A DNA stretch of 64,000 nt from the NCBI RefSeq assembly GCF_000308815.1, contig NZ_BAFX01000004.1, positions 1 to 64,000 of the forward strand. The letters are read 5' to 3'. Below are positions 57,512 to 64,000 of the stretch, in pieces. A program made the translations under genes and the position numbers. The notes beneath the pieces were generated by a model that was not told where the DNA came from, did no database searches, and saw nothing but the letters and a program-made list of their open reading frames with translations. Within the stretch, counting starts at the first letter, position 1. The number at the start of each line of letters is the position of its first letter. The stretch comes from Nocardia concava NBRC 100430. GTDB lineage: Bacteria > Actinomycetota > Actinomycetes > Mycobacteriales > Mycobacteriaceae.

Positions 57512-60207
57512 TGGACATCCCCGATCTCGCCGACACCACCCGCCTGGACTGCGACGTCCTGGTCATCGGCGGCGGCACCGCGGGCACCATGGCCGCGCTC
57601 ACCGCCGCCGAGGCGGGCGCGAACGTGCTGCTGCTGGAGAAGGCGCACGTCCGCCACTCCGGCGCGCTGGCCATGGGCATGGACGGCGTCAACAATGCCG
57701 TCATCCCCGGCAAGGCCGAACCCGAGGACTACGTCGCCGAGATCACCCGCGCCAATGACGGAATCGTCAACCAGCGCACCATCTATCAGACCGCCACCCG
57801 CGGCTTCGCCATGGTGCAGCGGCTGGAGCGGTACGGGGTCAAATTCGAGAAGGACGCCTACGGGGAGTACGCGGTCCGGCGGGTGCATCGGTCCGGGTCG
57901 TATGTGCTGCCCATGCCGGAGGGCAAGGACGTCAAGAAGGCGCTGTATCGCGTGCTGCGGCAACGCAGCATGCGCGAGCGCATCCGGATCGAGAACCGGC
58001 TCATGCCGGTGCGGGTGCTCACCGAGAACGGGCGCGCGGTGGGCGCGGCCGCATTGAACACGCGGACAGGCGAATTCGTCGCCGTCGGCGCGAAGGCCGT
58101 CATTCTGGCGACCGGCCCGTGCGGCCGCCTCGGGCTGCCCGCCTCCGGGTACCTCTACGGCACCTACGAGAACCCCACCAATGCGGGCGACGGGTACGCC
58201 ATGGCCTACCACGCGGGCGCGGAGCTCTCCGGCATCGAATGCTTCCAGATCAATCCGCTCATCAAGGATTACAACGGCCCGGCCTGCGCGTACGTGGCCA
58301 ATCCGTTCGGCGGCTACCAGGTCAACGCGCTCGGCGAGCGCTTCGTCGACTCCGACTACTGGTCGGGCCAGATGATGGCCGAGGTGAAGCGGGAGATCGA
58401 ATCCGCGCGCGGGCCCATCTATCTCAAGGTCTCACACCTGCCCGAGGAGACCCTCGACGCGCTCGAGGGCATCCTGCACACCACCGAGCGGCCCACCCGC
58501 GGCACCTTCCACGCCAACCGCGGCCACGACTACCGCACCCACGACATCGAGATGCACATCTCCGAAATCGGTTTGTGCAGCGGGCATTCCGCCTCCGGCG
58601 TGTGGGTCGACGAGCACGCCCGCACCACCGTGCCCGGCCTCTATGCCGCCGGTGACCTGGCCTGCGTGCCGCACAACTACATGATCGGCGCGTTCGTCTA
58701 CGGCGACCTGGCCGGAACGCACGCCGCGGGGACCCTCGCCGATCTCCCCGCGCCGGGCGACCTGCCCGCCGATCAGCTGGCCGCCGCGCACGAACTCGTC
58801 TACCGCCCGCTGCGCAATCCCGACGGCCCGCCGCAACCGCAGGTCGAATACAAGCTGCGGCGCTTCGTGAACGACTATGTGGCCCCGCCCAAGACGGCCA
58901 CCAAGCTGTCTCTCGCCATCGAGACCTTCGACCGCATGCGTGAGGACCTCACCGCCATGGGCGCGCGCACCCCGCACGAACTCATGCGCTGCGCCGAGGT
59001 CAGCTTCATTCGCGATTGCGCGGAAATGGCTGCCCGGTCCTCGCTGACCCGCACCGAATCCCGTTGGGGGCTCTACCACGAGCGCGCCGACCTGCCCGAG
59101 CGCGATGATGTCGAATGGCGGTATCACCTGAATCTGCGCAAGGACGCGGACGGGCGGATGGAATTCCTGAAGCGCCCAGTCGAGCCCTATTTCGTGCCGG
59201 TCCCGGGCCTGGACGACCTGCCCTCGGCCGATACCGCCGCGATTCCGGTGGCCCAGCCCGCCCTGGTCGGCACGCCGCCCAATCTCGGCGCGGACCTCCG
59301 GTCCCGTGCGGCCGCCCCGGGCTCGGCCAAAGAGATTGTGGCCCCGGGCATCGCGCTGGTGTTGAGCCTGGATGCGCCCGGACTCGCGGACCTGGAGCCC
59401 TTCCTGTCCGATGCCGATCCGCGCGTGCGCGCCACCGCGCTCTCGGTGCTGACCGAGAACACCCCCGACGGTTTCGCCGATCCGCTGATCGCCGCGCTCG
59501 CCGACGAGGACGCCGAAGTGCGTGCCGTCGCCGTGTCGGGTCTGCGGGAGCTCGCCGAAATCCTGCCCGCGGCAACGGGTCTCGCCGAGCACGCGGATTC
59601 GCCGGATCCGCTGGTCCGGGCGGCCGTGGTGGACCTGTCCCGCGCCCTGCGCTCCGGTAGCGCCGAACTCTTCGCCAAAGCGGCCGTCGACGCCGATCAC
59701 CGCGTCCGGGTCCAGGCGGTGAATGCCCTGGTGTCCCTGGATGATTGGCCCGCGCTCGCCACCGCCGCCCACGATGACAACCGCGAGGTACGCATTGCTG
59801 CGGCGCGCGGCCTGGCCACCGTCGGGCTCGGTGGCGCGGATACCCTGCGCGCCCTCGTCGGCGATCGCGATCCGCTGGTCCGCGCCGCCGCGCTCACCGC
59901 GCTCGCCCGTCTGGGCGATGCCGCGGACGCCGCGACATTGACTGCGGCACTCCGTGATTCGGCTTGGCAGATTCGTGAGGGCGCGGCGCGCGGGCTGGCG
60001 GCGCTGAACCCCGAGCAGGCTGCCGAACCGCTGACCACCGCCCTGGCCGATATCCACCCCGATATCCGCAAGGCCGCGGTGCTCACCCTGAGCGCCTGGC
60101 CCGAATCCGCCGCCGCCCGCACCGCACTCGAAACCGCCCTCACCGACAGCGATGCGGACGTCCGCGCCTACGCGCGCCGTGCGCTCGCCGTCCACGCGGG
60201 CGGCTGA
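57511..60207 (+). CDS. AprA-like FAD oxidoreductase fused to HEAT repeats
   Basis: The 898-residue protein has two parts. Residues 1-590 resemble the fumarate reductase / adenylylsulfate reductase alpha family: CDVLVIGGGTAGTMAALTAA and LLLEKAHVRHSGALAMGMDG at the FAD site, EPEDYVAEITRANDGIVNQR, and GLCSGHSASGVWVDEHARTT with VPGLYAAGDLACVPHNYMIG. Residues about 625-895 contain roughly nine HEAT/PBS-type repeats (DPRVRATALSVL, DAEVRAVAVSGL, DPLVRAAALTAL, HPDIRKAAVLTL and others). AprA reduces APS or oxidises sulfite with AMP; conservation with that site is partial, so the reaction may differ. The ferredoxin at 54181 is a likely electron partner. It ends the operon. Confidence 0.88.
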   Translation: MDIPDLADTTRLDCDVLVIGGGTAGTMAALTAAEAGANVLLLEKAHVRHSGALAMGMDGVNNAVIPGKAEPEDYVAEITRANDGIVNQRTIYQTATRGFAMVQRLERYGVKFEKDAYGEYAVRRVHRSGSYVLPMPEGKDVKKALYRVLRQRSMRERIRIENRLMPVRVLTENGRAVGAAALNTRTGEFVAVGAKAVILATGPCGRLGLPASGYLYGTYENPTNAGDGYAMAYHAGAELSGIECFQINPLIKDYNGPACAYVANPFGGYQVNALGERFVDSDYWSGQMMAEVKREIESARGPIYLKVSHLPEETLDALEGILHTTERPTRGTFHANRGHDYRTHDIEMHISEIGLCSGHSASGVWVDEHARTTVPGLYAAGDLACVPHNYMIGAFVYGDLAGTHAAGTLADLPAPGDLPADQLAAAHELVYRPLRNPDGPPQPQVEYKLRRFVNDYVAPPKTATKLSLAIETFDRMREDLTAMGARTPHELMRCAEVSFIRDCAEMAARSSLTRTESRWGLYHERADLPERDDVEWRYHLNLRKDADGRMEFLKRPVEPYFVPVPGLDDLPSADTAAIPVAQPALVGTPPNLGADLRSRAAAPGSAKEIVAPGIALVLSLDAPGLADLEPFLSDADPRVRATALSVLTENTPDGFADPLIAALADEDAEVRAVAVSGLRELAEILPAATGLAEHADSPDPLVRAAVVDLSRALRSGSAELFAKAAVDADHRVRVQAVNALVSLDDWPALATAAHDDNREVRIAAARGLATVGLGGADTLRALVGDRDPLVRAAALTALARLGDAADAATLTAALRDSAWQIREGAARGLAALNPEQAAEPLTTALADIHPDIRKAAVLTLSAWPESAAARTALETALTDSDADVRAYARRALAVHAGG

Positions 60208-60232
60208 GCGTTATCGTCGATGCCGTGCCGGG

Positions 60233-61126
60233 TCACCCCGGCCGGTACAGCAGACCGGCAGGCAGATAGCCGGTGGTGACGCTCGGGCGCATGCCGCGGT
60301 TCACGGCCAGGCAGGCGACCGCGAGCAGCGGCCACGCGATGAAGCCCTCCGGATCCGCCCAGCGCTGCGGCGTATCCCAGTACCGCCGATGGAATTCCAG
60401 GCCCTCGACCAATGCGGTGTCGAATTCGGCGGGCTCATTGCGCGCGACCGCGTCCAGCAGGCACAGCGCGGAATAGGCGATGGTGAGCGGGTAATCGTCG
60501 GCCGCGCCGGCCTGGGCGTCCACCGCGGCCTCGATGCCGTCCACGAGGACCGTCTCCGCCGCCGGATCGCCGGTCCACACCCGCTGCCAGGCATCGGCCC
60601 ACAGGTACAGGCAGCGTTCCCGTGGATGCCCGGTGCGGGTGGTGGCGGAGAGCGGATAACCCTGGACGCCGGGCGCACCCAGCAGGAAGGCGAGCAGCTC
60701 GGGGTCGCGTCCGACCAGCGCGGGCCACAGACCGTTCAGCAGGTCCTCGACCGTGGGCGGCCCGACCACGCCGCCGGTGGCCGGAACCGACCACCGCTCC
60801 GCGTTCAGCGTCACCTCGATCGGCTCCTGCCCGGCGGGCCGCAGCGCCGACCGCAGCCGGGCCGCCGATGCCGTGGCCGCGTCCGTGACCGCCCGCCGCA
60901 GCGGAATCGAGTCGCCGCGTACATCATCCAGGCTCAGATATGCGGCGATGGCGCGCGAGCACCAGGCCACATCGGCGAGCACCGCCTGCGGATTCTGGGT
61001 CAGGTATTCCTGGCGCAGGGCGCTCGTGCGCACCCGTACGGCCCGGCCGAAACCGCCGTCGGTATTGCGAATCGCGGTGGGATAGTGCAGGTCCCGGGCA
61101 TTGAGTGCGAGATGGCGATCGGTCAT
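60233..61126 (-). CDS. Immunity 49 (Imm49) family protein
   Basis: The 297-residue soluble protein is alpha-helical. Its end matches the Imm49 family: LVEGLEFHRRYWDTPQRWAD, then PEGFIAWPLLAVACLAVNRG and TTGYLPAGLL, with RCLYLWADAWQRVW near the middle. Imm49 proteins are predicted to neutralise polymorphic toxins in actinobacteria. No toxin gene or WXG100/secretion gene is nearby, so this is an orphan. ATG 61126 is chosen; the frame extends to 61189 without a ribosome site. It is convergent with the flavoprotein gene and only 25 bp from it. Confidence 0.78.
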   Translation of the reverse strand: MTDRHLALNARDLHYPTAIRNTDGGFGRAVRVRTSALRQEYLTQNPQAVLADVAWCSRAIAAYLSLDDVRGDSIPLRRAVTDAATASAARLRSALRPAGQEPIEVTLNAERWSVPATGGVVGPPTVEDLLNGLWPALVGRDPELLAFLLGAPGVQGYPLSATTRTGHPRERCLYLWADAWQRVWTGDPAAETVLVDGIEAAVDAQAGAADDYPLTIAYSALCLLDAVARNEPAEFDTALVEGLEFHRRYWDTPQRWADPEGFIAWPLLAVACLAVNRGMRPSVTTGYLPAGLLYRPG

Positions 61127-61243
61127 CGGACTCTGCGCGCGACACGAAGGCTCAGCGAGATTGCTGAATGATTGCTCACGGCGCGACAATAGCCGACTCC
61201 GGTGCCGCGTACATCGGTATGCATATCGGTCGTTTCGAACGGG

Positions 61244-62860
61244 TCAGCGCTGTTCGGAGGTTCGGAACAGTCCCTCGACGGCGGTGATGAAGTACGGGAA
61301 ATGCGCGCCGAAACGGTGTAACCGGCGGTCGCCCTCGAAGCCCCCGAACCAGTACAGGCCCGGACTGCCGTCCGCGGTCGGGTCCAGGTCGCGGAAGGTG
61401 CGCACCCACTGGTCACCGCGCCGCGCCGCCACCTGGAAGGGCAGCGCCCGCGAGAACACCAGTTCCTGATCGGCGGCCGGAACCCGCTGCGGCGTAATCG
61501 CGTCCAGGCCCCGCAGCATGGCCCGCACCTGGACGGTCAGCTCCCGGCCCAGCGCCGTGCGGGACGGCAGGTAGCGGGGGAGCAGCAGCGCCGCCACGCC
61601 GCCCAGCGCGATGGCCGCACCGACCAGTGCGTGCCGCTGCGGGCCCAGCGCCAGCACCACGGTCGCGATGACGCCGAGCAGGATCAGCCCCGCCCCGAGC
61701 CAGAACTCGAAACCGCGCCGGGTCCGGTCGATGAAGACCCCGGCCGCCACCGCGTCGTCGATCAGCGCGCGGCGCACCGCGTTCGCGTCGACCTGGTCGC
61801 GGCGCTCGGAGAGCAGCACCGAATCGGTGCCCTCGGGAATCAGGGCGGAGTAGACCGCGCGCTCGTAGCCGCTCAGCTGCCCGTCGGGCGGATTCACCCG
61901 GGAGAAGCGCCAATCCGAATCACCGACCGCGCTCACCCAGAGATAGTTGCGCACCGCCAGATCCACCACCGTGGACGCCATGTCCGGTACATCGGCATGC
62001 CCGTCCAGCAGCAGCCCGGCCGTGCTCGGCAGCATGCCGTCCGGGGAGGTGAACAGGACTCGATCGCCCTGGCGCACCAGCGGATCCAGCACCTCGTCCC
62101 CGGCCGTGCCCGAATCGTTCCCGGCCGAACGCCGCGACCACAGCACGTATCCGGCCGCCGCGGCCAGCGCCGCGAGCAGCACCCCGAACGCGGCGAAGAC
62201 CGGCCCGGTCAGCGAGAAGGCGTTGGGCGCGTTGTCATCCCGGACATCGGCATTGGCCTGCACGGTGTTCGGCGGCAGCTGCAGCGTCACATCGAGAATG
62301 TCGCCCTTGTGCAGATCCGTCTTCTCCAGATGCGCGAAACCGTCCGGCTCGACCCGAATATCCGTGCAGTCCTGCGGATTTCCGGGCGGGCCGACGGTGC
62401 ACTTGGTGACGCCCATGCGGAAACTCGGGCTCGAAATCGTCGCATCGATCGACGCCACATCGGTATTCAGCACGCCGGTCCACTGGAACACCTGCGCACC
62501 CGTGGCATCGCTGACGGTCTTGTGCACCGTGTATTTGAAGGTCGCCGATCCCGGCCGCGCATGCACGGTGAAGATGTCATTGGCGACATTCGCCTCACCG
62601 TCGCCCTCGGCGGATACATCGGTCACCTCGAAATTGCGCTGCACGCCCGTGCCGACCTGCACCCGCAGTGGCACGGCCTGCCGGAAATCCCCGCCCTCGG
62701 GCACTTTCACCGTTTCGGTGACCCGCAGCAGACCATCGTCGCCCAGATTGATGTCGGCGGTGATATCCACACCGGCTGTCTGCGCCCACGCGGACGGTGC
62801 CGCCAGGCCCGCTGCCGTCAGCAGCAGCGCCACCAGGGCGGCCCCCCGAAAAATCTGCAT
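61244..62860 (-). CDS. DUF2207 membrane protein
   Basis: The 538-residue protein has a signal peptide (ALVALLLTAAGLAAPSAWA), an external DUF2207 domain of about 200 residues (GDDGLLRVTETVKVPEGGDF, RNFEVTDVSAEGDGEA), one helix (GPVFAAFGVLLAALAAAAGY), a cytoplasmic region with DMASTVVDLAVRNYLWVSAV, and two further helices (LILLGVIATVVLALG, ALVGAAIALGGVAALLL). The C-terminal part contains FGAHFPYFITAVEGL. The family is widespread in Gram-positive bacteria and has no established role. It starts at ATG 62860 or GTG 62869, divergent from the zinc metallopeptidase. Confidence 0.85.
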   Translation of the reverse strand: MQIFRGAALVALLLTAAGLAAPSAWAQTAGVDITADINLGDDGLLRVTETVKVPEGGDFRQAVPLRVQVGTGVQRNFEVTDVSAEGDGEANVANDIFTVHARPGSATFKYTVHKTVSDATGAQVFQWTGVLNTDVASIDATISSPSFRMGVTKCTVGPPGNPQDCTDIRVEPDGFAHLEKTDLHKGDILDVTLQLPPNTVQANADVRDDNAPNAFSLTGPVFAAFGVLLAALAAAAGYVLWSRRSAGNDSGTAGDEVLDPLVRQGDRVLFTSPDGMLPSTAGLLLDGHADVPDMASTVVDLAVRNYLWVSAVGDSDWRFSRVNPPDGQLSGYERAVYSALIPEGTDSVLLSERRDQVDANAVRRALIDDAVAAGVFIDRTRRGFEFWLGAGLILLGVIATVVLALGPQRHALVGAAIALGGVAALLLPRYLPSRTALGRELTVQVRAMLRGLDAITPQRVPAADQELVFSRALPFQVAARRGDQWVRTFRDLDPTADGSPGLYWFGGFEGDRRLHRFGAHFPYFITAVEGLFRTSEQR

Positions 62861-62958
62861 GCCTGGCACTCTAGGCCAGCTTGCTATCCTTCCTCAGCGG
62901 CAAGGCACAGGTCTATGGAGCCGGAAGGCTATCTGCGAGGAACTAGGGGGTGCGGGGG

Positions 62959-64000
62959 ATGACTCGCCCACCGTCGGATCACGGATCGACGCCCCCGGGT
63001 CAGCGCCCAGTGCCGTCGGGCGGCGGAAACCCATGGCCCCAAGGCAATCCGCCCGCCGTGCCCCAGCAGTTCCCCGCGATCCCGCCGCAGCAGCCCGGCC
63101 GGCCGACGCCGCCGCCCGGATACCAACGACCGCAGGGTTATCCACAGCCGCAGGGTTATCCACAACAGCCCGGCATGCCGCCCCGCCCCGGTTATCCACA
63201 GCAGCCGGGTTATCCACCGCGTCAAGGTTTTCCGCCGCCGCCCGGCTACGGCCAGGCCGCGCCCGGATATCGCGCACCCATGCCGCCGCCCGCCGTCGCT
63301 CCGCCGACCGGCGCCATACCGGTCGCCCGCCCCGCGCCGCCGCGCCGCGGCCGGGTCGGAGCCCTGCTGGTGATCCTGGTCCTGATCGTCACCGGTGTGC
63401 TGCTGCGCACCGCCGTCAGCACCGGCCTGCATTCGATCAACGCGGGCTCGACCGTCAAGACCACTTACGCAGGCGATTCCGGCAGCGAGAACCGCGGTGT
63501 GCAGGCGACCGCCGACAATCCCTTGCTCACCAATGCCGATTACACCCTGCTCCCGGCCAAATGCGCGTACACCGCGTGGAGCACCCAGGTCGAGGTGGCG
63601 CGGAAGTTCTTCGAAACCGCCGCCAGCTGCCTGCAATCGGCGTGGAAACCATTGTTCGACAAGATGAATCTGCCGTTCGAAGCGCCGAAATTGAATGTCT
63701 CGGCCACCACCGGCGGTATCACCACGCTGTGCACCGGCAGCAGCAGTAATTTCGCCGCTTTCTACTGTTCGGCGGATATGACCATCTATATGCCGATCAG
63801 CCAGCTGCAAACCGATCTGTTCGGCAACAACTGGGTGGTGTACCTGTCGGTCTTCGCCCACGAATACGGCCATCACGTCCAGGCCCAGGCCGGCATTCTC
63901 GGCAAGGTGCACTCCCAGCGCCGGGACGCGGGCGCGCGCAGCGACCTCGGCCTGGAACTGTCCCGCCGCACCGAATTACAGGCCCAGTGCTTCGACGGCA
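62959..64000 (+). CDS. Neutral zinc metallopeptidase (YpfJ-type), 5' part
   Basis: The gene runs off the right edge; 347 codons are visible. The N-terminal 125 residues are disordered and proline-rich with GYPQQP-type repeats (QGYPQPQGYPQQPGMPPRPG). One helix (GALLVILVLIVTGVLL) follows, then an external domain with the zinc motif HEYGHHVQAQAG in SVFAHEYGHHVQ. That motif and the upstream ADMTIYMPISQLQTD are typical of the putative neutral zinc metallopeptidase family. ATG 62959 follows GGGGG. Substrates are unknown in this family. The remainder of the catalytic domain lies outside the window. Confidence 0.88.
   Translation, partial: MTRPPSDHGSTPPGQRPVPSGGGNPWPQGNPPAVPQQFPAIPPQQPGRPTPPPGYQRPQGYPQPQGYPQQPGMPPRPGYPQQPGYPPRQGFPPPPGYGQAAPGYRAPMPPPAVAPPTGAIPVARPAPPRRGRVGALLVILVLIVTGVLLRTAVSTGLHSINAGSTVKTTYAGDSGSENRGVQATADNPLLTNADYTLLPAKCAYTAWSTQVEVARKFFETAASCLQSAWKPLFDKMNLPFEAPKLNVSATTGGITTLCTGSSSNFAAFYCSADMTIYMPISQLQTDLFGNNWVVYLSVFAHEYGHHVQAQAGILGKVHSQRRDAGARSDLGLELSRRTELQAQCFDG

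Overview
The window is high-GC actinobacterial DNA, most likely from a Nocardia or close relative in the Mycobacteriales. Support comes from a mycothiol-dependent isomerase-type enzyme, an actinobacterial QcrB, an MmpL-type exporter, gene neighbourhoods resembling Mycobacterium (aromatic aminotransferase start beside tRNA genes, tyrA next to the TadA-associated protein and tadA, SRP RNA next to the Rv3722c-type aspartate aminotransferase), leaderless-looking promoters and many GTG starts. The species call is inference; no 16S or other marker is present.

Layout. 1-10 kb is housekeeping DNA: the 5' end of an aminotransferase, a dienelactone-hydrolase-like protein, tRNA-Ser(GCT) and tRNA-Arg(ACG), an MmyB-type regulator, a cytosine methyltransferase with a Vsr nickase, tyrA, tadA and tRNA-Ser(CGA). 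10-17 kb carries regulator/effector pairs: TetR plus a flavin monooxygenase across a very long palindrome, a second flavin monooxygenase, and MmpL plus TetR across a clear operator. 17-22 kb has an Rrf2-type regulator and a heterodimeric ABC exporter. 21-26 kb holds three parts of queuosine metabolism: tgt, a YhhQ-type precursor transporter and gluQ. 27-36 kb has an orphan cytochrome b subunit (QcrB), a wax-ester-synthase-like protein, tRNA-Ser(GGA), SRP RNA, aspartate aminotransferase, a methyltransferase and an HhH-GPD protein.

35-37 kb has two tandem secreted glycine-zipper paralogues. From about 36.9 to 51.4 kb runs a long operon in which most genes overlap by a few bases: a flavin reductase (possibly separate), an amino-acid-type ABC importer, a GNAT acetyltransferase, four luciferase-like flavin monooxygenases, a peptide-type ABC importer, a 53-residue unknown protein and a DUF1684 protein. 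It looks like uptake and oxidative cleavage of an unknown organic compound, probably organosulfur. A ROK regulator follows on the opposite strand, preceded by a probable leaderless cysteine-rich leader peptide, which hints at sulfur control.

Divergent from it, 53.4-60.2 kb is the most novel-looking unit: GntR regulator, 2[4Fe-4S] ferredoxin, taurine/sulfonate-type ABC importer whose binding protein ends in a NosL-like domain, and an 898-residue flavoprotein that joins an adenylylsulfate-reductase-alpha-like domain to about nine HEAT repeats. The permease gene has a palindromic repeat element inside its 5' coding region. The window ends with an orphan Imm49-type immunity protein, a DUF2207 membrane protein and the first part of a neutral zinc metallopeptidase.
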